Origin: Halostagnicola kamekurae
GTDB taxonomy: Archaea > Halobacteriota > Halobacteria > Halobacteriales > Natrialbaceae
Assembly: GCF_900116205.1 (NCBI RefSeq)
Contig: NZ_FOZS01000002.1
Coordinates: forward strand, 1-64,000
Direction: 5' to 3'
Length of the DNA stretch: 64,000 nt
Shown: positions 39,487 through 50,882 of the stretch, one piece after another
Numbering within the stretch: the stretch's first letter is position 1
Layout of the letters: every line of letters starts with the position of its first letter
Notes under the pieces: model-generated
What the model was told of the DNA's origin: nothing
Database searches by the model: none
Seen by the model: only the letters and a program-made list of their open reading frames with translations
Program-made: the position numbers and the translations under genes

Positions 39487-40799
39487 AGGTCGTCTTTGTC
39501 CATGACGTGGGGTTTCTCCTCGAGCGTCCGTCGAGCGCTGACGAACTCTCGCCGATCCTCCGGGTCCTCGGCTTCGATCGACCGATCGTCGAGGACGCTG
39601 CGGACTTCGTCGAGGAGTTCCTTCGCCTCGAAATCGAGGCTCTGGTGACAGTGGATACAGAAATCCCGGTCACTCGGGGTGTCCTCTCCGCATCGGGGAC
39701 AGGGGACGGGCGAGACGTCTTCGGGTTCGTCGGATTCGACCTCGAGGCCGTGGAGTTGCGCGTACGCGCGTTCGTTACTTTCCTCGCCGAACCGAGCCAT
39801 GTAGCGCGCGGTGTGCTCGCTCCCGCGTTTTCGGCCCTGCCGGTCCTCGATTCGAGCTGTCGAGAAGTTCTGGAGGATCAGCCATCGAGTGTTCGACTTC
39901 CGGAATGCGGTCGGCGTGACGTCCTTCGTGATGTCGACGCGACCAGCAGCGTTCTTGAAGTAGTTCAAGAAGGTGTTGTAGCTGGGTCGGTCGGGCGAGG
40001 AGAGCTTGCTCCAGACCGGTGCTTGGTCGTTATCCGGAGCGGGATGCTCCGAGAGCCATTGCTGAAGGTATGGAACCGACGTGATCAGGTGGACGGTGCG
40101 CTCGCCTTCTTTGCCGTCGACGTGGAGGCCGACCGAGTGCTCACCGTCGAAGATGTCTCCGACGCGGAGGTCGTAGAGCTCGCCCCCACGGAGACCCGCC
40201 TCGAACTGGACGGCGAACAGTGCCTTGTCCCGCGCGTTGTGGGCGGTCTCGACCATCGCTTGGCTGTCGTCGTAGGTCAGGAGATCGCGTTCGGAGGGGA
40301 CAGGGTCGAAGTCGTTACTCGTCCCGGTCGGGATCCATTTGAGGCTCTCGGGCGGCTCGTCGAGTTTGCGTCGGTAGCGACCAAACGATCGCAGCGCCGT
40401 CCGGTAGTCCTGGTTGGTGTGTTCGTTGGTGTACTCCTCGTTGATCCAGCGGACGACAGCCTCCGCAGCGGCACGGTACTCGAGTGCGAGTCCGAGCAGG
40501 CCGTGCTCCTCGAGGAGCTCGTCGACGTCGGATTCGTCGTCGATCTCGTCGGCCTCGCCGTTGTCTTCGAAGTCCTCGACGGATGGCGGTGGGACCAGGG
40601 AAGCCATTCGGCTGCAGTGTCGGAGCAGCTTGAGGTGGCGATGGTCGCCGATCTCCGAGGGAACGAGCCGGATGTTATCCGAGAACTTCAGGAGGTGACG
40701 GCGGTCGGCCTCGAACTGAACGTAGCGAGAGTCTTCCCCGTTCGACCGGAGACGGTCGCGGAGGGTGTCGACTTCGGCGCGTGGGTCGGAGTCGCTCAT
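39450..40799 (-). CDS. int: tyrosine integrase with C-terminal zinc ribbon
   Basis: A 449-residue protein. The N-terminal ~150 residues are the core-binding domain (helical). The catalytic domain has Arg203 in EAGLRGGELYDL, Lys230 in VDGKEGERTVHL, Arg300 in TPTAFRKSNTRWL (the usual His before it is replaced by Thr/Phe), and the nucleophile Tyr346 in NERAYAQLHG. After it comes a zinc ribbon (CPRCGEDTPSDRDFCIHC, ~367-384) and a helical tail. It cuts and joins the tRNA-Cys site and lies 46 nt inside attR, facing left, as in many haloarchaeal proviruses. Confidence 0.92.
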   Translation of the reverse strand: MSDSDPRAEVDTLRDRLRSNGEDSRYVQFEADRRHLLKFSDNIRLVPSEIGDHRHLKLLRHCSRMASLVPPPSVEDFEDNGEADEIDDESDVDELLEEHGLLGLALEYRAAAEAVVRWINEEYTNEHTNQDYRTALRSFGRYRRKLDEPPESLKWIPTGTSNDFDPVPSERDLLTYDDSQAMVETAHNARDKALFAVQFEAGLRGGELYDLRVGDIFDGEHSVGLHVDGKEGERTVHLITSVPYLQQWLSEHPAPDNDQAPVWSKLSSPDRPSYNTFLNYFKNAAGRVDITKDVTPTAFRKSNTRWLILQNFSTARIEDRQGRKRGSEHTARYMARFGEESNERAYAQLHGLEVESDEPEDVSPVPCPRCGEDTPSDRDFCIHCHQSLDFEAKELLDEVRSVLDDRSIEAEDPEDRREFVSARRTLEEKPHVMDKDDLHEFASSLSSED

Positions 40800-40820
40800 C
40801 TATCAACGTTCACGGAACAA

Positions 40821-40832
40821 TGGATTGTAAGG
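40821..40832 (-). repeat. right arm site of attP (inverted repeat)
   Basis: tggattgtaagg is the reverse complement of the left arm site at 686-697, and lies 13 nt inside attR, between the core and the integrase start. Confidence 0.75.
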
Positions 40833-40845
40833 GTTCGGCTAGAAG

Positions 40846-40859
40846 CCGGCCCTTGGCTT
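40846..40859 (+). repeat. attR core (14-bp direct repeat, right copy)
   Basis: ccggcccttggctt is identical to the end of tRNA-Cys plus one base (662-675). No other tRNA part follows, so this is the displaced copy and marks the end of the element. Confidence 0.9.
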
Positions 40860-41130
40860 GTCCTTCCAGAACTCCTTTCTACCGACACGGTCGCCATCTA
40901 TTCGAATTATCATACCCGGTTCGTTCGTCGAGGGCGTACGAGCTGCCACAACCAGTTGTTGTCTGTACTGACTCCACGTTGAATTCTATCACTCTCATAG
41001 AATTTATAACGAGTCTATCGTCGAATATCAGAGTAATGAACGAGTGACGGATCGAGGTTCCAGTGGTAACTGAGCGGTCTTTGTTCGTACGATTTCTCCT
41101 CCGTATTATCCCAAAATTTCTCGTTCGACT

Positions 41131-42514
41131 ATGGGTCAGAGATTCCGGACGATAGCGGCAGTCGTTCGAATCTCGAGTGGATTCCCTCAGGGCCGAGCTC
41201 GAGGCGGTAGTCGAGACGCAGGAGCGACTCTCGACGGGCAACACTACCTAACGGCGCCCGAGCAGAAGCAGTTGGACGCGACTGTTCAGCGACTCTCCGA
41301 GACGTACGCGGATATTTACTCGACGAACTGGCCGTTTCGCTATTCGGAGGACGACCTCGATAGATTGTCCGAAATACGAGAAACGTTACAGTCGATATCG
41401 AAACGAGTGCGGAGTTACAACGACGAGTTCGTCGAGCAGGAACTCGAGCGGTACGCACATCTCGTTACGGACGTCGACGAGGCGGGACACAATCTCAACG
41501 AAGACCAGCAGAAAGCGATCGTTCGAGACGACGAGTACAACTAGGTCATTGCTAGGGCTGGATCCGGTAAGACGCTCCTTTTCGCGCACCGGATTACCTA
41601 TCTTATCGAGTGCGGGGTCGACCCCGAACGAATCGTCGCGATCACGCTCACTAACGAATCGACAGCTGAGATACAGGACCGCCTCAAGGACCGATTCGGT
41701 ATCATTGGCGTCGAGGTGCGCACGACTCACGGGTTCGCGAACGCGATCGCACGCGAGGCGCGTACGGGTCGCGTCGACGTGGTCGCAGACCATCGAGGCA
41801 GAGAGCGATCCGAACGACGTCATATCCTCTCTCGATACGATACGGTGCCGACTTCGTGAATCGGGTCACGACCGCGTTCGAGGATCGCGAGAGCCCGTAC
41901 GACGGCAAAGACGACGCGATTCGTTCCGTCCACCGATGCACCACTACGGGTAGCGAGGCAGATGACGGCGGTGTCTCGGTGTTCTTGGCCCATCAGGCTA
42001 AGGACGGGAGGAACCACACGTTATTCTACTGCACGTCGCCGCGGGTGCGGATGGGTTCTCACCCGACGTGCGAACGACGAGTTGTTAGATCTGGCTCGCG
42101 ACGTGCGTGCGAGCGATGAAGCTGAGGAGCGGCGACTCTTTTACGTCGCGGTGACGCGGTCGGAATCGACGCTCGATCTGTTGACGAGGTCGGGCGAGGA
42201 ATCGGCGTTTCTCGAGGAGATCGAGACCCACGTTTTCCGGCCGACGGGTGTCGCTGATCTAGGGGAGGTCGGTCCGAAAATCACGGTTACGGCCAGATCA
42301 GGCGACTGTGGGACGATGCGTCCGCGAGTCAGGCACACGCGGGGATCCTCGAGGACTGGAGCGGCCGGATCAAATTCGTCGCGTGGGAGAATGTGTCTCC
42401 TCCGAACGTGGAAGTCGATGTTCGCTACCGCCTGACGGACCTTGAGGACACCTCCTTCAACGGGCGGAAAGAACTGCACTTTACGAGCGAAACGACAGTC
42501 GAACCGCTTCGGTG
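41131..42514 (+). pseudogene. decayed UvrD/PcrA-type DNA helicase
   Basis: Pieces of one haloarchaeal superfamily-1 helicase occur in order but in different frames. A helical N-terminal part (to ~41541) ends at in-frame TAG 41542-41544 exactly before the Walker A (VIARAGSGKTLLFAHRI, 41545 onward). Motif Ia (ERIVAITLTNESTAEIQDRL) follows. The central ~300 residues are missing. C-terminal motifs (EERRLFYVAVTRSESTLDLL, ~42120-42185) return, and an OB-fold end (GILEDWSGRIKFVAWEN, then to TGA 42514) is in a third frame. Its host-type GC content and place outside attR show it was a chromosomal gene. Confidence 0.82.
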
Positions 42515-42591
42515 ACTCTCGCTGTGTACGACTTCCCTGCGATTCAAATCGCGGCGGCCGTTTCACTCCTCACGTCTGTTCGTCGTGAAAA

Positions 42592-42665
<74 letters not shown>

Positions 42666-42731
42666 CGTAACTGGTACTATCGCCGAGCAGTGGTTAAACG
42701 TTTCTTTCTCCGATGGTGATCCGCTTCGAAC

Positions 42732-43463
42732 TCACTTGAGGTATCCCTCAAGCGCGTCCGCGACGAGCTCGCCGACGGGCCGGCCCTCGAGCGACGCCTG
42801 CTGTCGCAGGTCGCGATAGCGGATCGGCGGGAGCGTCAACTCGAGCGTTCCCAGGTGGACGTCGTACTGGGCGAGCGCCTGGTCAATCGGTGTGTCGTCG
42901 TTGACCGCGCTCGCGACGCTTCGAACTTCTCTGACGGTAAGGTCGCCGTCGAGCGTCGCCCAGGCCAGGAGGAGGCGAGATTCGCCGGAAACGCGTGCGA
43001 TGTGTTTCGCCGCGGTTGGGGCGATCTGTCCGAGCGCCACCTGTCGACGGACCGATCGAGGGAGGTCGTGCACGCGAGCCCACTTTCGGATGAACGAAAC
43101 AGTGGCGGTTTCGTCCTCGTCGTCTCTCTCCCGTGATTCCTCTTCGAGGCCGTCTCGAGCCCGTTTTGCGGCGGCTTTGTACGATCCTTCGCCGCGGACG
43201 AGCGCCGCGCAGGCGGCGGCACCGCGAAGCATGTCGAGGTGGTCGCCCATGGTGTTGCCGGCCGCGAACTGTCTGACCGTTTCGGCGGCGTCGGCGAGGC
43301 TGTCGGGGTCGTCCGGGTCGAACTGAACCGCTCGGTCGGCACGGTTTCCGGCGACGGATTCGTCACCGCGGATGACGGGCGCTCCGACGGGCGATTTGCG
43401 GTCCGTCGGGACTGATCGATCGGTCCCGTCCTGTTGTTTTTCTCCGCGCCGATTGTCGCTCAT
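42732..43463 (-). CDS. conserved haloarchaeal protein (DUF7119-like)
   Basis: A 243-residue protein. The N-terminal ~45 residues are disordered and charged. The core (AVQFDPDDPDSLADAAETVR; YKAAAKRARDGLEEE; VSFIRKWARVHDLPRSVRRQ; IAPTAAKHIARVSGESRLLLA; DLTVREVRSVASAV) is a helical domain well conserved in haloarchaea and contains a ParB-like 'APTAAKHIARV' HTH stretch. Function unknown; DNA binding is plausible. Family name from memory. Confidence 0.8.
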   Translation of the reverse strand: MSDNRRGEKQQDGTDRSVPTDRKSPVGAPVIRGDESVAGNRADRAVQFDPDDPDSLADAAETVRQFAAGNTMGDHLDMLRGAAACAALVRGEGSYKAAAKRARDGLEEESRERDDEDETATVSFIRKWARVHDLPRSVRRQVALGQIAPTAAKHIARVSGESRLLLAWATLDGDLTVREVRSVASAVNDDTPIDQALAQYDVHLGTLELTLPPIRYRDLRQQASLEGRPVGELVADALEGYLK

Positions 43464-43514
43464 ACCAACGTAGTAGGAATCTGATCGCCAAAAAGTCCCT
43501 GTTCCGATAGCGCC

Positions 43515-43646
43515 TTACTCGTCGCGCTCTTCGGCGAGGTGCTCCCAGATTTCCGTACATCCCGCGCCGACTTCGACGTCGTCGAGGTGGCTGTCGTCGC
43601 GTTCGTCGTCCTCTGCTGGCTCTGTCGCGCACTCAGCTTTAGTCAT
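43515..43646 (-). CDS. small conserved haloarchaeal protein
   Basis: A 43-residue protein: MTKAECATEPAEDDERDDSH, then VEVGAGCTEIWEHLAEERDE. The GAGCTEIWEHL end is a recurring haloarchaeal motif, which supports the gene despite its size. Separate from the gene at 42732 by a 51-nt gap on the same strand. Confidence 0.7.
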   Translation of the reverse strand: MTKAECATEPAEDDERDDSHLDDVEVGAGCTEIWEHLAEERDE

Positions 43647-43960
43647 GGTACCCCTCTGTCACGTCTGCTCGCAGCGAAACACTGCCCGACGCGCGCTCTC
43701 GACTCCCGCGCTTCGTTCCTGATTCGTGGTTCATGACACCCAATATGAGCGACACAGCCATAAGTTCGCCTTCGGGTGCAAGCGATACCCGTACTCGCTC
43801 GTGGCGGAAAGGATGGCCGCTATCTCGGTTTCGATATTTCGACCGAAAGTACCTCGAGTCGCGCGATTTCGACTGTCCTGCCCGTCATCATATCGTCGCG
43901 GCCCGCTCGAGTCCGCTCCGAGCCGCGTCGGCTAAGTGATTTCGGCGTAATATTCGAGGC
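43647..43960. other. 314-nt gap between divergent genes
   Basis: No convincing gene. A possible 64-codon frame (43745-43939, +) has Arg/Ser-rich composition typical of a chance reading. The gtaatattc box ~25 nt before 43961 is a plausible TATA element for the next gene. Confidence 0.55.
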
Positions 43961-44248
43961 ATGTCGAATCGTTTGCTCTCCGTTACCGCACACACGACGT
44001 TGGATTACGTCGACGCGCTTGCAACCGGCTACGAGTTTGAATTCGACTCAGTTGGCGTGGTGAACGCGACGACTGACAGGGAGGAGCCGGCGGAGGTGCA
44101 GCTACAGGTCGAGTTGGACAATCGGACGGAAGCGCACTTTCCAAAGCACGTAGTCGAACTCCAGTTAGAGCCCGAACAGGCTCGGAAGCTGGCGGGCGAA
44201 CTCGAGGAACACGCCGCGCGCGTCGAGGATGGAGCTGTCGATACCTAG
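43961..44248 (+). CDS. conserved haloarchaeal protein (DUF6360-like)
   Basis: A 95-residue protein: LLSVTAHTTLDYVDALATGY, then a beta region (VQLQVELDNRTEAHFPKHVVE) and a helical end (LEPEQARKLAGELEEHAARV). Matches the pattern of a small, widely conserved haloarchaeal family of unknown role. A gtaatattcg box ~25 nt upstream indicates a leaderless mRNA. Confidence 0.8.
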   Translation: MSNRLLSVTAHTTLDYVDALATGYEFEFDSVGVVNATTDREEPAEVQLQVELDNRTEAHFPKHVVELQLEPEQARKLAGELEEHAARVEDGAVDT

Positions 44249-44391
44249 GGGCGGGGTATTGTCGGAGCGAGGCGTAGCTGGTCAGCGGTGATATACGCCG
44301 GGAACACGTGCTGGCGTTGGACAGTTCGAACGGAGGAGAACGTCGACCGCTCGACGGTTCGTTTTTATGGTTCGCTGTGATACGTCCGTGC

Positions 44392-44868
44392 ATGACGGCC
44401 CCTGTTCCAGAGGGGGGCGATAGCCTCTCGATCCGACCGGCTCGCAGGGCAGATCTGCTGGCGATCGTTCGGATCGAGAACGCCTCGTTTTCCCAGCCCT
44501 GGCCCCACGACGCGTTCGAGACGTTTCTCGGCGAGCCGGGGTTTCTGGTCGCGGTCGACGAAACCCGAACGATCGTGGGGTATATCGTCTCCGACGTGAC
44601 GCCGAACTACGGCCGCAATCTGGGCCACGTCAAGGACATCGCGGTGCATCCCGACCATCGAGAGTCGGGCGTCGGCTCGGCACTGCTCACCCGAGCGCTG
44701 TCCGTGCTCGGCGCGTACAATGCGGACTCGATCAAACTCGAGGTGCGACCGTCCAACGAGTCCGCGAGACGGCTGTACCGCTCGTTCGGATTCGACCCGC
44801 TCCGTCGCGTACCGGGGTACTACGACGACGACGAGGACGCCATCGTGATGATCTACGAACTCCGGTGA
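44392..44868 (+). CDS. rimI: ribosomal-protein-alanine N-acetyltransferase
   Basis: A 158-residue GNAT protein. LSIRPARRADLLAIVRIENA opens the domain; VKDIAVHPDHRESGVGSALL contains the acetyl-CoA binding (R/Q)xxGxG/A loop; VRPSNESARRLYRSFGF is the closing motif. It acetylates protein N-termini in archaea. The ATG at 44392 is chosen because a gtttttat TATA box lies ~27 nt upstream; an upstream in-frame ATG is not supported. It is followed after a short gap by a DUF5810-type gene. Confidence 0.88.
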   Translation: MTAPVPEGGDSLSIRPARRADLLAIVRIENASFSQPWPHDAFETFLGEPGFLVAVDETRTIVGYIVSDVTPNYGRNLGHVKDIAVHPDHRESGVGSALLTRALSVLGAYNADSIKLEVRPSNESARRLYRSFGFDPLRRVPGYYDDDEDAIVMIYELR

Positions 44869-45011
44869 GACAGCGACTCGAGGTGTCCCGCGTTCGCCGT
44901 CGTTTCGTAACCGGGAAACGACGCCGCTCAAGTCGGTGTGCCCGAGCGAGGAAGCTCTTTCGCCGAATCGGAGACGTGGCGACTTTACCCCTGGCTGACG
45001 TACGCCCGGAT

Positions 45012-45428
45012 ATGGGATATGCCTGTCCGGTCTGTTCGACGGAGGAAGCCGACGGCGTTCACCTGGCGAATCACTTCGCCGTGACCGCGTCGCTGGGGCG
45101 GGAGGACCACCTCGAGTGGCTCGAGCGCCACGCGTCCGACTGGAACGAACGGAGTCCCGAGCAGCTCGCCGAAATCGTCGTCGAACACGCTCGGGAAGTC
45201 GAGACGCCCGAATTCGAACAGGGAGACGGTCACGGCCGATCGCCGTCGCTCGAGGACGAACTGGCGGCCCAGTCCCGTCGATCCGGTCGCGGATCGATGA
45301 CACAACAGCCGAGTCCCCACGCCCAGGAGGCACTCGAGGAGGCCCGCGAACTGACCCGAAAGCGACGCGAGCCCGCGGACTCAGCCGACGACGAGCACTC
45401 GACCGAGTCTGACAACGAAACCCCCTAA
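45012..45428 (+). CDS. DUF5810-like zinc-finger protein
   Basis: A 138-residue protein beginning MGYACPVCSTEEADGVHLAN with HFAVTASLGREDHLEWLERH after it: a CxxC...H...H zinc unit followed by helices. The C-terminal part is disordered and acidic. The ATG at 45012 is used, since upstream sequence in frame is not protein-like. It is usually next to the DUF5809-type gene, as here. Function unknown. Confidence 0.8.
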   Translation: MGYACPVCSTEEADGVHLANHFAVTASLGREDHLEWLERHASDWNERSPEQLAEIVVEHAREVETPEFEQGDGHGRSPSLEDELAAQSRRSGRGSMTQQPSPHAQEALEEARELTRKRREPADSADDEHSTESDNETP

Positions 45429-45452
45429 CCGTCCGCGTTCGTCCTCTCTCCT

Positions 45453-45881
45453 ATGTACACGACTGGTTCGTTTTCCCCCGACTCGATCGATGCGGCGCGC
45501 GAACGCTACGAGACCCTCGGCCCTGCGGCCCAGACCGTCGTCCGCGAGGTCACCAGAGCGATGGAATTCGACCGAGAGGAGTACAATGACCGCGTCTCGA
45601 GCGAGGTCATCGAGACGGCGCGAGACGCCCTTTTCGCGAGTATGCTCTCGGTTCGCGTCGGCACGCGCGAGGAGTACGCCGAGTGGCTCGAGGACTATGC
45701 GGGCGAGGTGACCGAGACGGGCCACGAGTCCGTCGACTCCGTCGCCTGGCACGCGGGCCCCGACGGCGAGGCCGTCGCCGCGACCTTCCAGAACGAGGAG
45801 GACGCGGCGGTCGCGACCCTTCGCAGGCAGGCGTTCGGCCGCCTGTATCGCGACCGACTGGAGGATCGCCGCTCCTCGTAG
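45453..45881 (+). CDS. DUF5809-like protein
   Basis: A 142-residue helical protein (SIDAARERYETLGPAAQTVV; AREVTRAMEFDREEYNDRV-type start and VIETARDALFASMLSVRVGT). 24 nt after the DUF5810-like gene, probably one operon. Known only as a haloarchaeal family; role unknown. Confidence 0.8.
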   Translation: MYTTGSFSPDSIDAARERYETLGPAAQTVVREVTRAMEFDREEYNDRVSSEVIETARDALFASMLSVRVGTREEYAEWLEDYAGEVTETGHESVDSVAWHAGPDGEAVAATFQNEEDAAVATLRRQAFGRLYRDRLEDRRSS

Positions 45882-45975
45882 CTTCCCATCTCGATCACGA
45901 CCGCTCCCCATCGCGATACCCCGAAACGCGTCGGAAACGGCACCTATTACCCCCTCGAGCGCCCAGTCGGGTTCG

Positions 45976-46578
45976 ATGAGCGAGCCAGACAAGTCGTCTC
46001 GCCCGTCCGTTCCGGCGGGATGGGACGTCGTAGAGCGCGAACTCGAGTACGAAACCGGCTGGTACGACGGCGGATACGATCTGGTCGAACAGCCCGACGG
46101 GAGCGAGAAACGCTACTACTGGGCGGAGTTGCCGCCGGCGGTCGTCGTCGTGGCGAAGATCGACGGGACCGCCGTCGGTTCGAGCGGGGACGACGCCGCG
46201 GGCGATCGCCTGCTGTTCGTCGAGCAGTATCGGCCGGCGATCCGCGAGCACCACCTCGAGTTGCCCGCCGGGATCGTCGAAGACGGCGAGTCCTACACGG
46301 AAGCCGCGACGCGCGAACTCGAAGAGGAGACGGGCTTCGTGCCCGAGACGACGGCACTCTTACAGGAATACGCCGTCGCGACGGGCGTGTTGAACCACGA
46401 TCGGGCGGTCGTCTACGCCGACGGCCTCGTTCCCGGCGAGCGCGAACTCGATAGCAACGAGTTCCTCGAGGTGACGTCGATTCCGGTCGAGACGGCTCTC
46501 GAGCGTGCCCGCGAGCAGCCGGCGAACGACTCGACGATAAGCGCGCTGTTGTTGGCTCAAGAAGACGGACTGCTGTAG
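45976..46578 (+). CDS. NUDIX hydrolase (ADP-ribose pyrophosphatase type)
   Basis: A 200-residue protein with a perfect Nudix box, GIVEDGESYTEAATRELEEE followed by TGF (GX5EX7REUXEEXGU, about residues 98-120), and an upstream strand region FVEQYRPAIREHHLELPAG typical of the ADP-ribose/sugar-nucleotide branch. It hydrolyses nucleoside diphosphate derivatives to limit toxic or damaged nucleotides. Standing alone with a leaderless-type start. Confidence 0.88.
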   Translation: MSEPDKSSRPSVPAGWDVVERELEYETGWYDGGYDLVEQPDGSEKRYYWAELPPAVVVVAKIDGTAVGSSGDDAAGDRLLFVEQYRPAIREHHLELPAGIVEDGESYTEAATRELEEETGFVPETTALLQEYAVATGVLNHDRAVVYADGLVPGERELDSNEFLEVTSIPVETALERAREQPANDSTISALLLAQEDGLL

Positions 46579-46642
46579 GTGTGTGTCGCTCCGTTTCGTT
46601 CGACCCGTGGCCTTATTCGGTCCGAGCGATAACACCTGCCCG

Positions 46643-47011
46643 ATGGACGGCGAAATCTCCACTGACGAGGTACGCGAACTTCTCGAGTCCGATGCCGACG
46701 TTCGAATCGTCGACATCCGCGACGAACGAAGTTTCGACCACAGCCACATTCCCGACAGCGAAAACGTCCCGTTTCGCGAACTCTCGAGTCGCGTCGAGGA
46801 GTTCGAGGACGCAGAACGCATCGTCACGGTCTGCCCGCACGGGAAAGCGAGCGTCCAAGCCGCCAATCTCATCGGCTCTTACGAAGGCACCGCTGACGCG
46901 ACGGTCGAGAGCATGGAAGGCGGCCTCGAGGAGTACGGGCTGAAGTACGGGCTCGTTTCGGAATCGTCCGCGAGCGACGAGGCGACCGCTGGCACCGAAT
47001 CTCCGTTCTAG
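46643..47011 (+). CDS. rhodanese-domain sulfurtransferase
   Basis: A 122-residue single rhodanese domain: ISTDEVRELLESDADVRIVD, IRDERSFDHSHIPDSENVPF and the active loop IVTVCPHGKASVQAAN with Cys at about residue 65. It transfers sulfur through a cysteine persulfide. The ATG at 46643 gives the usual domain length. Confidence 0.87.
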   Translation: MDGEISTDEVRELLESDADVRIVDIRDERSFDHSHIPDSENVPFRELSSRVEEFEDAERIVTVCPHGKASVQAANLIGSYEGTADATVESMEGGLEEYGLKYGLVSESSASDEATAGTESPF

Positions 47012-47166
47012 TCCGTTTCGGTGGTCGTTTGATCGTCACCGACGGAGACGTGGGTGGGGGAACTAGGCCGCCGGTCCCGTCGCTGTCGCGCACGGTTCCG
47101 CAGAGAAAATCGGACGGTAGCGAAGCGATACGGGTTTCCGTGTTTCGGGAGTCGTCTCAGATCATC

Positions 47167-47460
47167 CTATGCGACGTTGAAGCCGCGATCCCGAAGGAAA
47201 TCCTCGATTCGGCCCGAGTGATTCCCTTGTAGTTCAATCTGGCTGTCTTCGACTGTGCCGCCACAGGCGAATTTCGATTTGAGATCCGACGACAGACTGT
47301 CGAGGTCGACGTCTTTCGGATCGAATCCCTGGATGATCGTTACCTCCTTACCGTATCTGCGCTCGTCAATGCGGATTGTGAGTTGCTGCTGGCCCTTGGC
47401 GACGTCCTCGCAGACGCAGAGCTCTTCGGGCAGCCCGCACGTCGAGCAGACTTCCGACAT
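47167..47460 (-). CDS. translation initiation factor SUI1/eIF1 family
   Basis: A 97-residue protein: N-terminal zinc knuckle [13 protein letters not shown], then the SUI1 core [40 protein letters not shown] and [16 protein letters not shown]. It binds the small ribosomal subunit and guards start-codon choice. The ATG at 47460 (MSEVCSTC) is preferred to one three codons upstream. Confidence 0.92.
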   Translation of the reverse strand: MSEVCSTCGLPEELCVCEDVAKGQQQLTIRIDERRYGKEVTIIQGFDPKDVDLDSLSSDLKSKFACGGTVEDSQIELQGNHSGRIEDFLRDRGFNVA

Positions 47461-47529
47461 TACGTTCACCTGTACGAAAGCGGCATATTAAACACTATCG
47501 GGACCGTCCCTCCCTCGAGCGATTCTTTT

Positions 47530-49820
<2,291 letters not shown>

Positions 49821-49824
<4 letters not shown>

Positions 49825-50882
49825 GAGCGCACCTCCGGGGGCTCGCCGTCGGTTTCGGCCGGACGAGTCTCACCACCGGGACTCTCGCTCCTCGAGGAGC
49901 GCCCGCGAAGTCGATCGAACGGGATCTCGCGCCCGTCGACGAGAACGGTCGTCCCGGTGGTATCACTCCGGATCAGCACGTCGGCGTCTGCCTTCGTTCG
50001 ATCGTCGAGTTCGCCCGCTTCGACGACGGCGAGCGCTCGCAGCATCGCCCGCTGGTGCGCTCGTCCGTTCGCGGGCGCTCTGGTCGCTTCGGGTAGGACG
50101 ACCCCGACGGGGACGCCCTGCTCGAGGAGGTACGTCCCGACGCTGGCGACCGCTGTAGCCATCTCGTCCTCGTATCCGGGCGGACACTCGGCTGCGATCG
50201 AGATCGCGCCGCGATCGCCGTCGTCGTCGAACTCCTTGACGATCAGCTCGTCGTCGGGGCGCTTCGCCGCCGACTTCCAGTGGACGTCCCGGAGCGAGTC
50301 GCCGCGAACGTACTCCCGGAGGTGGTCGAACTCCCCGCGGTGCTCGCGGTCTGCGGCCGCCGCGATCGCCTGTAACTCGGGATTCGAGCCGCCGGTGAGG
50401 TCGTAGATTTTCGGAAAGACGAGCACGGATGTCGTCTGATCGTCCTCGAATCGGCGTTTCGTCAGGCCGAGCAGGTCGGTGACGACGACCGAGATCGGGC
50501 CGACCGCATGTTCGCCGCGAGCCTCGAGTCGAACGTCGTACCGAAATCGGTCCGACGCGGATATCGTGGTCTCTGCAGTGTTTTCGGTCCCGTCGACGGC
50601 GAGGCCGCTCGCACCGACGCGATCGGAGACGGTCGCGGAGAGGGGAGCGTTCGGCTCGATTGCCGTCTCGACCGTGCGCGTTTCACCGACGAACCCTGGC
50701 TCGACTGGCGTTCGCGTGACTGTCGGGGCTTCGGTTCGAGCCACCGTTACCGCCGCTGCGAGGAGCGCGATCACCAGCGGAAAGACGATCGCGCTCAGCG
50801 ATCGACTGCCGTACTGCCACGCCATGAGCCACGAGAACGCGAGCGTGGCGACGACGGCGACCCCGCGACGCGTCGGTCTCAT
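49821..50882 (-). CDS. DUF58 domain protein
   Basis: A 353-residue protein. MRPTRRGVAVVATLAF and two N-terminal TM helices, a beta domain (VEPGFVGETRTVETAIEP), then the DUF58 signature RGDSLRDVHWKSAAKRPDDE with a VWA-like end. The frame is open further upstream, but the ATG at 50882 overlaps the MoxR stop (ATGA) and is the correct start. Works with the MoxR ATPase and the transglutaminase-like partner in cell-surface or respiratory complex assembly. Confidence 0.88.

Larger units (their letters stand above)
662..40859. mobile_element. integrated tailed provirus (BJ1-like haloarchaeal siphovirus type)
   Basis: Seen: a 14-bp direct repeat at 662-675 and 40846-40859, the left copy being the tRNA-Cys 3' end; a tyrosine integrase ending 47 nt from the right copy; 12-bp inverted repeats just inside both ends; and between them a full set of head and tail genes plus replication, repressor and cargo genes. 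The element is about 40.2 kb. Inference: it is a temperate siphovirus-like provirus. No lysin is recognised and no core structural gene is visibly broken, so it may still be functional. It resembles BJ1 virus in carrying terminase, MuF, tape measure, Orc1/Cdc6 and an integrase. Confidence 0.93.

Noticed and set aside
39483-40982. A 499-codon open frame on the plus strand opposite the integrase
   Set aside because: It is the antisense shadow of a GC-rich, strongly biased gene. The minus-strand protein has intact recombinase motifs, and the plus-strand reading is Val/Arg-rich with no domain.
43745-43939. A 64-codon plus-strand gene upstream of the DUF6360-like gene
   Set aside because: Arg/Ser-rich, no known pattern, and no promoter at the correct distance.
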